Notes under the pieces: model-generated
Told to the model about the DNA's origin: nothing
The model's input: only the letters and a program-made list of their open reading frames with translations
Database searches by the model: none
Made by a program: the position numbers and the translations under genes
Shown here: positions 1-8,010 of the stretch, piece by piece
How positions within the stretch are numbered: position 1 is the stretch's first letter
Layout: every line of letters starts with the position of its first letter
NCBI RefSeq assembly: GCF_021390335.1
Contig: NZ_JAJUXK010000004.1
Location: 1,116,001 to 1,180,000, forward strand
Direction of reading: 5' to 3'
Length of the DNA: 64,000 nt
From: Dyadobacter sp. CY343
GTDB lineage: Bacteria > Bacteroidota > Bacteroidia > Cytophagales > Spirosomataceae

Positions 1-2395
1 CGTGGGGCTTATCGTAGTTGCTCGGGTAAAAGTTACCGTCGTTTGGCGCATCAGGAGACTCCCGGTCGATCGCCCGCAACAAAGTTCTTGCGTAAGTATA
101 TCCCAGCCAACCGTTTAGCTTTCCGGTCATTTTCTTGATCATAAATTCCACTCCGTAGGCTTTCGCTTTTGTATTCAATACCGCAGCCTCAATATTGTGG
201 TTCATGATCAGCGAATCGCCGCCTTTATAGTCCAGGAAATTCTGAATGTTTTTATAATAACCTTCCAGTGAAACCTCAATTTTATTACCTCTGAAATTAC
301 GATACAGTCCCAGCGACAGCTGATCCCCGATCTGAGGTTTGATATAAGGGTCGCTCAGCTTCCAGATGTCCGTTGGCGAAACGGTCATTGTATTGGTCAG
401 CAAGTGAATATACTGGCGTAAAGTATTGTAGCTGAATTTAAGTGAAAGATTGTCGAAAACGCTGTACCGGACCGAGGCGCGAAATTCCGGGCCGCCGTAG
501 GTCTTGATATTCTTGCCCGACTTATATTCCTGAACACCGTTTTGATAAATGTAGTCGATCGGCAATCCTGGTACATAAGTATTTACGCTCCTCGGACCCA
601 GATATTGAAACAATGAATACCGTATTCCCGCCGAGACCGATAACCTGGGGCTCACTTCATATTTGTCTTCCAGGTAAATCGCGCTTTCCACCGCTTGCTC
701 AGCCTGTAATTCGTCAGGAACGATCAGTGACTGGCTGCCCCTAGGCTGAAAGGAACCTGGATTGAGCTTGTAATAAATACTGCTCAGCCCAAATTCAAGC
801 GTGTGTTTCGGGTTGAGGTTATAGCTGAAATCCGCCTTGAAATTGGATTGGTTGATATTGAATTTGAGGTCAAATGCATTGAGCGGCAAACCTTCGGCTT
901 CCATTGCATATTGATATTTGCTGTGAGAAGCTGTGAGTACACCGTATAGCCTGGTATTGAAAGTATGTTTCCACTTCAACGAAGCGAGCTGGTTCTGGTA
1001 ATTGTATAAGGTATCGCCGTACAGTTTGAACCGGTCGTCGCTGGTATATCCGGTCAGGAACAAGCTGTTTTTCTCATTGATCTCGTGGCTGATATTCAGA
1101 TTGACATCGTAAAATGAGGCTGAGCTTTTGTTATAATTTTCATTATCCAGCGCTTTGATCACCCAGTTCGAGTACGTCGAGCGGCCACCAAGCAGGAAGG
1201 AAGTTTTATCCTTAACCAATGGACCTTCCAGTGTCAGCCTGCCGGTTACCAGACCGATCCCGCCGGAAGCAACAAACTTTTTCTTATTTCCGTCGCGGCT
1301 ATTAATATCCAGTACAGAGGATAGCCTGCCGCCAAATTTGGAAGGAATCGTACTTTTATATAACTCCACATCCTTTAATACATCGGGATTGAATGCAGAG
1401 AAAAAGCCGAAAAGGTGGGAAGGATTGTAGATAACCGCATCGTTGTATTGGATCAGGTTCTGGTCCGTCGAACCTCCGCGAACATTTAAACCCGTACTAT
1501 TTTCTCCCACTGATTTAATCCCAGGGATCGTCAGAATGGTTCTTAGCAAATCGGTTTCGCCAAAAACGGTGGGCACCTGTTTCAGGTTTTTAATAGTCAG
1601 CTTGACCGTTCCCATTTGGGTACCAACCACATTTTTATCCATTCCGGCTTTGACCGAAACCTCCTTCAATGCAATAACGCTTTCGCGCATTTCCACGTCC
1701 AGCTTTCCATCCGAATAGAGTACGATCTGGCGCTGGGTTTCCCGCATTCCGGTACTTCTGATCCTGAGTATCTGCTTTCCGCGGGGAAGTGTAAGGGAAT
1801 AAAAACCGAGCGCGTCGGTAGTAACGCCAATATTCGGTGAGGCAATAAAAACCGCGGCGCCGATGACCGGCTCACCAGTGACAGCATTCCGGACATACCC
1901 TGTTATTGTGGAATTGCCCGGCGTGATCCTGTGCTTTCGGACTCCAATTTCGTGGATCTTGCTCTCGGCAGTTGACAGCAATTTCTCTTTGGCATCGTCT
2001 CCCGGCCCCACGTAGGTAATCGAATCATTGTCACTCGCTTTGTCAGGATCAAAAAGGCCCGGTGTAAGCTGGGTAATAATTCTCTGGCCTGATGTAATGA
2101 AAATCCGTTTCTGCGCGTCAATCGCATATTCGAATTCAGAACCTTTGAAAACCTGATCCAGTACCTCGCGTATCGTCAGGTTCTGAACGTTCAGATCAAG
2201 GGTAAGGCTGTCAAAACGGCTGGCGTCGTAGTAAAGATAGTAACCCGTCTGGGCTTCCACTTGCTTCACAAATTCGTCGAATCTGGCGGAATCCAGCTTG
2301 ACGGTAATTTTCTTTTCAGTTGTACCCTGCCCTTTTACCGGGTTGGAGGCAAACAGAAAACTGATAGAAATAAGCAGGGGTAAAAGTATTTTCAT
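1..2395 (-). CDS. TonB-dependent outer-membrane receptor with STN-like and carboxypeptidase-regulatory domains (3' end outside window)
   Basis: Translating the minus strand from the ATG at 2395 gives an uninterrupted frame to the window edge, so the C-terminus is missing. The order is a signal peptide (about 23 residues, ending near VKGQ), a secretin/TonB short N-terminal-like domain (about 27-110), a CarboxypepD_reg-like domain (about 155-240, with TGEPVIGAAV), a plug domain (VPTVFGETDLLRT, then NVRGGSTDQN) and beta-barrel strands. Such receptors import scarce nutrients or siderophores across the outer membrane using TonB energy. The STN domain often signals to a FecR-type anti-sigma factor, but no FecI/FecR pair is visible here. 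The start ATG overlaps the TGA of the upstream gene (ATGA), implying translational coupling. The substrate cannot be told from the sequence. Confidence 0.9.
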   Translation of the reverse strand, partial: MKILLPLLISISFLFASNPVKGQGTTEKKITVKLDSARFDEFVKQVEAQTGYYLYYDASRFDSLTLDLNVQNLTIREVLDQVFKGSEFEYAIDAQKRIFITSGQRIITQLTPGLFDPDKASDNDSITYVGPGDDAKEKLLSTAESKIHEIGVRKHRITPGNSTITGYVRNAVTGEPVIGAAVFIASPNIGVTTDALGFYSLTLPRGKQILRIRSTGMRETQRQIVLYSDGKLDVEMRESVIALKEVSVKAGMDKNVVGTQMGTVKLTIKNLKQVPTVFGETDLLRTILTIPGIKSVGENSTGLNVRGGSTDQNLIQYNDAVIYNPSHLFGFFSAFNPDVLKDVELYKSTIPSKFGGRLSSVLDINSRDGNKKKFVASGGIGLVTGRLTLEGPLVKDKTSFLLGGRSTYSNWVIKALDNENYNKSSASFYDVNLNISHEINEKNSLFLTGYTSDDRFKLYGDTLYNYQNQLASLKWKHTFNTRLYGVLTASHSKYQYAMEAEGLPLNAFDLKFNINQSNFKADFSYNLNPKHTLEFGLSSIYYKLNPGSFQPRGSQSLIVPDELQAEQAVESAIYLEDKYEVSPRLSVSAGIRYSLFQYLGPRSVNTYVPGLPIDYIYQNGVQEYKSGKNIKTYGGPEFRASVRYSVFDNLSLKFSYNTLRQYIHLLTNTMTVSPTDIWKLSDPYIKPQIGDQLSLGLYRNFRGNKIEVSLEGYYKNIQNFLDYKGGDSLIMNHNIEAAVLNTKAKAYGVEFMIKKMTGKLNGWLGYTYARTLLRAIDRESPDAPNDGNFYPSNYDKPH

Positions 2396-3126
2396 GGTTT
2401 GGCTAATTCGTCGTGAGTGGAAACCATCTTCGCTATCGCCGCGTCCTTTTGCTTCCTGAAACTGAGCTTTCCGTCCCTCAATGCCTTGCGCAACTCTTTT
2501 TTGTGTTCGGGAAAAAGATTGAGTACAGCTTTTTTTGTTTGCGTTGCGTGGTATTTCCCATCCTTGAATACGTAGAAATAACTTTTCTGAGGATAAAGCG
2601 CAATCACGCGTTTGTCAACGATTTTCTCCTGCCGCTGTTTTGCTCTCCTCGCAATCGTGCGCGACTGGCCGTCGTAGATAATATCATAGAAGCCTGTCCG
2701 CATTTGCGGATTAATATCATTGCCGGCCTCCATTCGGACGAAATTGTGATCGCCGAGCATAAAGAAATCTACTTTTTCCGATTGCAAAAGCAGGTGATCT
2801 CCATTAAAGTGCTTGATAACCAACTCGTCCCGAAAAATATCATAGATCATCGGAATGCTGTCAAATTGCTGTTCGTCGTACCTGACAACTCCTTTGCGCC
2901 ATTTTCTGTCGTCAAAAAACTGATGCTCGTCGTTTCTTGCATCATACAGATAGTATTGCCGCCCGTTGTAGAGATTTTGAGAAAAGGCAGTTGCTTGCTT
3001 GTATAAGGAAACAGGCTGAGCCTCCGGTAGAGCTGCGGTTGAATTGGCCTGAATATCCTGACCAAAGGATATACTGGTAGCGCCAATGACTAGAAAAAAT
3101 ACAAAGGTAAAATGCGACATGCACAA
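2392..3126 (-). CDS. Exported protein of unknown function, coupled to TonB receptor
   Basis: This 244-residue protein has an N-terminal signal peptide (hydrophobic FVFFLVIGATSISFG followed by Q), so it should be periplasmic or surface-located. The start may be M1 or M3 of MCMSHF; the second gives a cleaner signal peptide. The mature part is rich in Tyr, Phe, Asp and Lys, with no motif I recognise; the last 60 residues are strongly basic. It ends in ATGA overlap with the TonB receptor, so the two are almost certainly one operon and probably act together. The position is where FecR-type partners often sit, but there is no FecR signature. Function unknown. Confidence 0.8.
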   Translation of the reverse strand: MCMSHFTFVFFLVIGATSISFGQDIQANSTAALPEAQPVSLYKQATAFSQNLYNGRQYYLYDARNDEHQFFDDRKWRKGVVRYDEQQFDSIPMIYDIFRDELVIKHFNGDHLLLQSEKVDFFMLGDHNFVRMEAGNDINPQMRTGFYDIIYDGQSRTIARRAKQRQEKIVDKRVIALYPQKSYFYVFKDGKYHATQTKKAVLNLFPEHKKELRKALRDGKLSFRKQKDAAIAKMVSTHDELAKP

Positions 3127-3314
3127 TATTTTTTAGAGCAATACTACGAAAACCTATTGATTTGTTGCTATCCCGGGGCTAAGTATTAAAGAAGTGATCG
3201 TAAGTTACTTACTTCATAGTTAATGTATTTATTTATCGTAACCTTCTCATTTACGAAAAGCAAGATTTAATGATAAAAATCAAAATGTTCGTCACCCGTT
3301 TTTCGGGAATGTCC

Positions 3315-3322
3315 TAACTTTG
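3315..3322 (+). promoter_or_regulatory. Possible Bacteroidota -7 box (TAACTTTG) upstream of epimerase
   Basis: The octamer matches TAnnTTTG and lies 46 bases before the ATG at 3368. No good TTG -33 element is visible at the expected 19-20 base distance, so this is a half-match. The 3127-3367 gap between the divergent genes holds nothing else recognisable. Confidence 0.4.
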
Positions 3323-3367
3323 GCTTTACTGGAATTCCACACATTCAGATCACTTCAAAAAAACTTT

Positions 3368-4429
3368 ATGAAAATTTTAATCACCGGGGGAGCAGGTTTT
3401 GTTGGGTCGGCACTGGCCATTTCTTTAAAAGCAGATTACCCTGACTATCAGGTCTTTGCACTCGATAACTTAAAACGCCGGGGTTCCGAGCTGAATCTGA
3501 GCCGCCTCAAAAAGCACGGTGTCGAGTTTGTTCACGGTGATATCAGAAATAAAGAAGATTTCGATTCAATACCTGCGGTTGACACGGTCATTGAAGCTTC
3601 GGCAGAACCCTCGGTACTGGCTGGGCTCGACGGCACACCCGACTATCTGATCAATACCAATCTGGTAGGAACTGTCAATTGTCTTAATTATGCATTGAAG
3701 CACAAAGCTGGCTTTATATTCCTGTCTACCAGCCGCGTATATCCGATCAAAACCATCGAAACGCTGAACTTCTTGGAAGAGGAAACCAGATTTGCATTGT
3801 CTGACGACCAACCCGTTCCGGGCGTTTCTTCCAAAGGTATCTCAGAAGATTTTCCGTTAAATGGAGCTCGCTCATTATACGGTACTACGAAGCTCGCCTC
3901 TGAGCTGATCATTCAGGAATACAATGAATTTTATAATCTGAAAACGGTTATCAATCGCTGTGGCGTGATCACTGGTCCCTGGCAAATGGGTAAGGTGGAT
4001 CAGGGTGTAATGGTTTTGTGGATCGCGAAACATTATTTTGAGCAGCAACTGGGCTATTTCGGCTACGGAGGTACCGGCAAGCAGATCCGGGATATGCTGC
4101 ACGTGGCAGATCTGTACAGATTGATCGATTGGCAACTACACAATCTCGATAAGGTTAATGGCGAAATCCTGAATGCAGGCGGCGGATTACAAAGCAGCGC
4201 ATCCTTGCAGGAACTGACCAAAATCTGTCAGGAAGTAACCGGAAAAACGATCCCGATCAAGGTAGTACCAGAAAACCGGACAGCCGATATACGTTTGTAT
4301 GTTACCGACAACACCAAGGTAACCGCATTAACAGGCTGGAAGCCAGAAATCGGCATTAAACAAATAGTAGAAGAAATCACCGCCTGGCTCCAAGAAAACG
4401 AAGCCGATCTCGCACCTATTTTAAGATAG
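3368..4429 (+). CDS. NAD-dependent sugar epimerase, CDP-paratose/tyvelose 2-epimerase-like
   Basis: This 353-residue extended SDR enzyme starts with the Rossmann motif GGAGFVGSALA (from residue 7). It has the catalytic YGTTK (Tyr and Lys) in the middle, and an upstream STSRVY that supplies the Ser/Thr of the triad. The overall pattern (LDNLKRRGSELNLSRL, then HGDIRNKED, then NRCGVITGPWQMGKVDQG) resembles CDP-paratose 2-epimerases, which make CDP-tyvelose for surface polysaccharide; the exact substrate is inferred. The frame is open back to a TTG at 3320, but the ATG at 3368 places the start at the usual position just before the Rossmann strand. The TAG stop is the first edge of a purine tract, and the next gene lies in the same frame. 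Confidence 0.85.
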   Translation: MKILITGGAGFVGSALAISLKADYPDYQVFALDNLKRRGSELNLSRLKKHGVEFVHGDIRNKEDFDSIPAVDTVIEASAEPSVLAGLDGTPDYLINTNLVGTVNCLNYALKHKAGFIFLSTSRVYPIKTIETLNFLEEETRFALSDDQPVPGVSSKGISEDFPLNGARSLYGTTKLASELIIQEYNEFYNLKTVINRCGVITGPWQMGKVDQGVMVLWIAKHYFEQQLGYFGYGGTGKQIRDMLHVADLYRLIDWQLHNLDKVNGEILNAGGGLQSSASLQELTKICQEVTGKTIPIKVVPENRTADIRLYVTDNTKVTALTGWKPEIGIKQIVEEITAWLQENEADLAPILR

Positions 4430-4502
4430 GGAGGAAAGGGAGGAGGGAGGAAAGGGAGGAGGGAGAAAGGGAGGAGGGAGGAAGGGAGGAAGGTAGGAAG
4501 GG
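4429..4502. repeat. Purine-only GGGAGGA-type tract with G-quadruplex potential
   Basis: About 74 bases are almost only G and A on the plus strand (a single T at 4494), built from irregular GGGAGGA and GGGAGGAAA units. Many runs of three Gs separated by 3-7 bases satisfy the canonical intramolecular quadruplex pattern. The tract begins with the last G of the epimerase stop codon. It contains no in-frame stop. Confidence 0.9.
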
Positions 4503-4545
4503 TTATTCTTTCATTCCTCATTCTTCATTCTTCCTACCTCCGCCT

Positions 4546-4596
4546 ATTCAATCATTCAATCATTCAATCATTCAATCATTCAATCATTCAATCATT
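4546..4596 (+). repeat. Tandem 8-bp repeat ATTCAATC, six perfect copies plus ATT
   Basis: Six exact units run from 4546 to 4593 and a partial seventh (ATT) follows, whose two Ts are the first two bases of the TTG start codon of the next gene. Because 8 is not a multiple of 3, one unit gained or lost shifts the frame of anything read through it; the plus-strand repeat has no stop in any frame. Related pyrimidine-rich sequence (TTCATTCCTCATTC) precedes it. Confidence 0.95.
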
Positions 4597-5443
4597 GAAC
4601 ATAACCGAATGCCCCCGTGATGCCTGGCAAGGATTTCATCCGTTTATTCCAACGGTGCGGAAGGCGGCTTATATTAATGAGCTGCTGAAAGTTGGGTTTG
4701 ATACGATTGATTTTGGAAGTTTTGTTTCGGCGAAAGCGATGCCGCAGGTGAGTGATACTGCATTATTACTTGATCAGCTGGATCTTTCGGGTTCTAAGAC
4801 GAAACTGCTTGCTATTGTTGCAAACGAGCGCGGCGCTTTGGAAGCTTCCGGTTTTGAACAGATCACTTACCTGGGCTACCCTTTTTCCATTTCAGAAACT
4901 TTCCAGCTGCGCAATACCAATGCATCGATCGAAGCTTCTGTTGAGCGTGTAAAGGGTATTGCAGAAATTGCTGCTAATCGTGGTAAAGAGGTAGTTATCT
5001 ATATTTCGATGGGCTTCGGGAATCCTTATGGTGATGCCTGGGAGGCCGGGATCGTGATGGAATGGGTGGAAAGGCTGGCAAAGCTGGGTATCAAGATCTT
5101 TTCACTTTCAGATACGGTGGGAATGGCGAAAACGGACGATATCAGTTCCTTATTCTCAGAGCTCATCCCAGCTTATCCGCACCTTGAATTCGGGGCGCAT
5201 TTTCATACGATTCCTGATGAATGGAGAAGCAAGATTGAGGCTGCCTACCACGCTGGCTGCCGCCGATTTGATGGTGCATTGCTGGGTTACGGTGGCTGCC
5301 CGATGGCGCAGGATGATCTTGTAGGGAATATGCCGACAGAACAATTGGTTGCATTTGCAGGAGAAATGTCGGAACCGGATCAACTGAATATGGATGCATT
5401 GAAGCTAGCCCAAAGTATGTTTTTGCAATTGGTACAAAAATAA
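4595..5443 (+). CDS. Hydroxymethylglutaryl-CoA lyase family protein
   Basis: This 282-residue TIM-barrel protein of the HMGL-like family cleaves HMG-CoA to acetoacetate and acetyl-CoA in leucine degradation. The family start ECPRDAWQG is at residue 5. The metal-site HFH is in GAHFHT, and the catalytic-loop cysteine is in GYGGCPMAQDDLVGNMPTE near the C-terminus. The only available conventional start is TTG at 4595, directly inside the end of the 8-bp repeat; there is no ATG, GTG or TTG upstream in frame as far as the epimerase stop. Family alignment supports this start, since ECPRDA is normally within the first 5-10 residues. There is no visible ribosome-binding site apart from the repeat, which is unusual and may affect expression. 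Confidence 0.85.
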   Translation: MNITECPRDAWQGFHPFIPTVRKAAYINELLKVGFDTIDFGSFVSAKAMPQVSDTALLLDQLDLSGSKTKLLAIVANERGALEASGFEQITYLGYPFSISETFQLRNTNASIEASVERVKGIAEIAANRGKEVVIYISMGFGNPYGDAWEAGIVMEWVERLAKLGIKIFSLSDTVGMAKTDDISSLFSELIPAYPHLEFGAHFHTIPDEWRSKIEAAYHAGCRRFDGALLGYGGCPMAQDDLVGNMPTEQLVAFAGEMSEPDQLNMDALKLAQSMFLQLVQK

Positions 5444-5495
5444 ATGCTCCCGACTTTAAGAGCCGGAAGAATTTTAACTAGAATAGCTGAATTTA

Positions 5496-6599
5496 TCAGG
5501 CGAATTTTCTCTTCACAATCGCAAGTAGTGCAGTTACCGCTTCGCCGTTTACGTCCCATGCATATTTGGATGCATACCGGTGCCAGATCAGGTTTTCAGC
5601 TTCTTCAAAACTTTTCACTGCATCGAGCTCGTAAATCGCCTTGTCGAAATGCTCGCTGTTTTTGTTAAAAAGCTGGTTAACAAACATAAAACGCTGTCCC
5701 AGAGGAATCGAGTTTGCTATATTTTCTACTTTGAAAGGAACACTTCCATAGGATTTGTCCTCACTAGGCGTCGGAATATCTACTTTAAAACGATTGTTTA
5801 ACGAGTCGCCTTCAACGGTATTTGATTTGGCCACAATATCACCTAAAACCACCGAAACCGGCTCAGCTCTCGGCGGAGACTTCGATGCGACAGTTTCCAA
5901 TTCATTAAATGCAGAATCGAAAAAGGATTTTGATTCATTTTTAGCAGATACCAGCGGTTTTACCGGCTCCTGGATTCTGATCTCGCCAATGTTGATCGGG
6001 AAAACTTCGGTAAACTGGGCCAGGTGCTGGTCCACATCATCGACCAGGTCGCTGTGATCTTTCAATTCATAAAGCCAGCTCACAGCCTGCGTCTGGTACA
6101 CAGAATTCGAACCACTGTCGTTCAGCCTGCCTAGCATTGCTTCCGCAATTCCCCTGTGAATATGGGTGTATTTTAATATTTGCTCTGCTCTTTCCTGGGT
6201 AAATTCAGCCTCCGGTGCAGCTCTCACTTTCTCTTCAAAATAAGCCGCGGGAGTCAGCAACAATCTGAGTGATTCTTTTACCGATTCCGAAAGCAGTGGT
6301 TCCAGATCTGTCCGTTTCACCGAGATATGCTGCGAAGCTGTATTCATAAAATCTTCCAGCGCACGCTTTACTTCTTCATTTGAAAAATCAAAATACGGGC
6401 TTCGAAAGGATTCTGCATTGCTTTTCCAGGCTTCAAATAACCGGTTTAAAATCCCGAGGTTCACTTGCCTTACCGGCGTCAGTTTCAATAAAGTTGCGCC
6501 GTTAATCGTATCCTGCGACTTGTACACCTCGTTCAGGACTGTTGTGGTGAATCTGGCGGCATATTGGTTGAGTGCATTTGAATTCAAATTATCCGGCAT
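5496..6599 (-). CDS. Conserved-looking protein of unknown function
   Basis: This 367-residue protein has no signal peptide or membrane segment, so it is probably cytoplasmic. The N-terminal two thirds are helical and acidic (about 1-200). A charged, low-complexity linker rich in Ser, Pro and Lys follows (about 215-290). The C-terminal 75 residues form a distinct block starting at IPLGQRFMFVNQLF and ending in VKRKFA. That C-terminal block resembles a short segment I have seen in other Bacteroidota hypothetical proteins, but I cannot name a family. It is convergent with the HMG-CoA lyase and divergent from tdk. Function unknown. Confidence 0.8.
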   Translation of the reverse strand: MPDNLNSNALNQYAARFTTTVLNEVYKSQDTINGATLLKLTPVRQVNLGILNRLFEAWKSNAESFRSPYFDFSNEEVKRALEDFMNTASQHISVKRTDLEPLLSESVKESLRLLLTPAAYFEEKVRAAPEAEFTQERAEQILKYTHIHRGIAEAMLGRLNDSGSNSVYQTQAVSWLYELKDHSDLVDDVDQHLAQFTEVFPINIGEIRIQEPVKPLVSAKNESKSFFDSAFNELETVASKSPPRAEPVSVVLGDIVAKSNTVEGDSLNNRFKVDIPTPSEDKSYGSVPFKVENIANSIPLGQRFMFVNQLFNKNSEHFDKAIYELDAVKSFEEAENLIWHRYASKYAWDVNGEAVTALLAIVKRKFA

Positions 6600-6640
6600 A
6601 AGGAATATGAGCTTTTGAGAACGATCGTGTTTTAAAAAAA

Positions 6641-6648
6641 TATGTTTG
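6641..6648 (+). promoter_or_regulatory. Possible -7 box (TATGTTTG) of tdk
   Basis: It matches TAnnTTTG 54 bases before the tdk ATG. A TTTTG occurs upstream at 6613-6617, but the 23-base spacing is longer than the usual 19-20, so only the -7 element is convincing. Confidence 0.4.
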
Positions 6649-6702
6649 CTTTGTAAATATAATCAAAATTGACGTGCACGCAGGTCAATCCGACACCAAA
6701 AG

Positions 6703-7299
6703 ATGTTTGTAGAACCATCTCATAAAAGAGAAAATCAAAGCCCCAGAACCGGTTGGATCGAAGTCATCTGCGGCTCGATGTTTTCCGGCAAGACAGAAGA
6801 ATTGATCCGAAGACTGAACCGCGCCAAGATCGCCCGGCAAAGGATACAAATCTTCAAACCAGCTCTGGATAAACGTTACCACGACGAGAACATTGTTTCT
6901 CATAATGATAATTCAATACGCTCGATACCTGTCGAAATGGCGCTTCAAATAACGCAATTGGCCGAAGATTGTGAAGTTGTCGGCTTGGATGAAGCACAGT
7001 TTTTTGATGAGAAGATTGTGGAAGTATGCGACGGGCTGGCCAATTCCGGGAAGCGGGTTATTGTTGCCGGCCTTGATATGGATTACATGGGAAAACCTTT
7101 CGGCTGCATGCCCCAATTAATGGCAATTGCTGAATACGTGACCAAAGTGCATGCGATCTGCATGGTTTGTGGCGAAGTTGCATCCCACTCCTACCGCATT
7201 TCTCCGTCGAACGAGCGCGTCTTGTTGGGCGAGACCGAGCATTATGAAGCACGGTGCAGGCGGTGCTTCAATTTGGGGGACAAAGCTTATATGTTGTGA
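6703..7299 (+). CDS. tdk: Thymidine kinase
   Basis: This 198-residue type II (zinc) thymidine kinase phosphorylates thymidine with ATP in pyrimidine salvage. The P-loop GSMFSGKT is at 24-31. The catalytic glutamate is in GLDEAQF (E97), and a four-cysteine zinc ribbon is made by C153/C156 and C185/C188. The substrate-binding lasso is in the C-terminal domain. Length is typical of the family. It is followed after only 6 bases by the SGNH hydrolase gene, so the two are probably co-transcribed, although no functional link is evident. Confidence 0.97.
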   Translation: MFVEPSHKRENQSPRTGWIEVICGSMFSGKTEELIRRLNRAKIARQRIQIFKPALDKRYHDENIVSHNDNSIRSIPVEMALQITQLAEDCEVVGLDEAQFFDEKIVEVCDGLANSGKRVIVAGLDMDYMGKPFGCMPQLMAIAEYVTKVHAICMVCGEVASHSYRISPSNERVLLGETEHYEARCRRCFNLGDKAYML

Positions 7300-7305
7300 T
7301 TTATT

Positions 7306-7947
7306 ATGAATAACAGAAGACTATTCACTGCTTCGCTGGTGCTCAATGTGCTTCTGATTACATTCATACTCGCATTCGCATTCATTTACCGAGATAAGAT
7401 CTTTCAAAGATTTGTATCCATGAAAGGAAACCCGCAAATTGTTATGTACGGTAATTCCATCACTGCACAAGGCAAATGGGTAGAGTTACTCGGCCGCACC
7501 GATGTCCTAAATAATGGGTTGCCGGGTTTATGCACCTATCATTTTGTCCAGCTGATCCAAACGCATGTCGTCGATTTGAAACCTCAGATATGCTTTCTGG
7601 AAGGCGGGATCAATGATATTACGGTTGGGGTTTCTCAGGAAAAGATACAGGCAAATTTCACATTACTGTTAGCAACTCTTCAAAAGAACGGGATTATCCC
7701 GGTAGTGACACTCACTATGTTCGAACGGAATGATCCGGTGAGTAAGGGAGAAGTGGAGTCGCTGAACCGATTTTTGGTAGAATACTGCATTAAAAATAAT
7801 ATCACCTACATTGATATTAACCCGCAGATTTGTGATTCGACGGGACTTAAAGCAGAATTCGCAGTGGATAAGACGCATTTGAATGCGAAAGCTTATGAGA
7901 TTTGGGCGAAGGAAATAAAGAAGGTATTGCTAGCTAAAAACCTTTGA
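7306..7947 (+). CDS. Membrane-anchored SGNH/GDSL-family hydrolase
   Basis: This 213-residue protein begins with an uncleaved-looking N-terminal membrane anchor (about 8-28) and then an SGNH esterase domain. The nucleophile is S51 in GNSIT, the oxyanion residues are in NNGLPG and GGIND (N103), and the catalytic D188 and H191 are in DKTHLN. Such enzymes remove acyl or acetyl groups from lipids or glycans; the substrate here is unknown. The anchor suggests the domain lies in the periplasm. A hairpin terminator follows directly. Confidence 0.88.
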   Translation: MNNRRLFTASLVLNVLLITFILAFAFIYRDKIFQRFVSMKGNPQIVMYGNSITAQGKWVELLGRTDVLNNGLPGLCTYHFVQLIQTHVVDLKPQICFLEGGINDITVGVSQEKIQANFTLLLATLQKNGIIPVVTLTMFERNDPVSKGEVESLNRFLVEYCIKNNITYIDINPQICDSTGLKAEFAVDKTHLNAKAYEIWAKEIKKVLLAKNL

Positions 7948-7961
7948 TACTTTAAAACAAC

Positions 7962-7987
7962 AAAGGCTGCCCAAATGGACAGCCTTT
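7962..7987. terminator. Bidirectional intrinsic terminator
   Basis: The perfect 8-bp stem AAAGGCTG/CAGCCTTT has a 10-base loop and lies between the convergent SGNH hydrolase and aro genes. Confidence 0.75.
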
Positions 7988-8010
7988 GAAAATATATACT
8001 AGTATCGCTA

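Noticed and set aside
3320-3367. Upstream TTG start for the epimerase
   Set aside because: The TTG overlaps the putative -7 box, and the ATG at 3368 puts the Rossmann motif at its usual position.
4546-4596. CRISPR-like short repeats
   Set aside because: The units are contiguous 8-mers with no spacers, so this is a simple tandem repeat.
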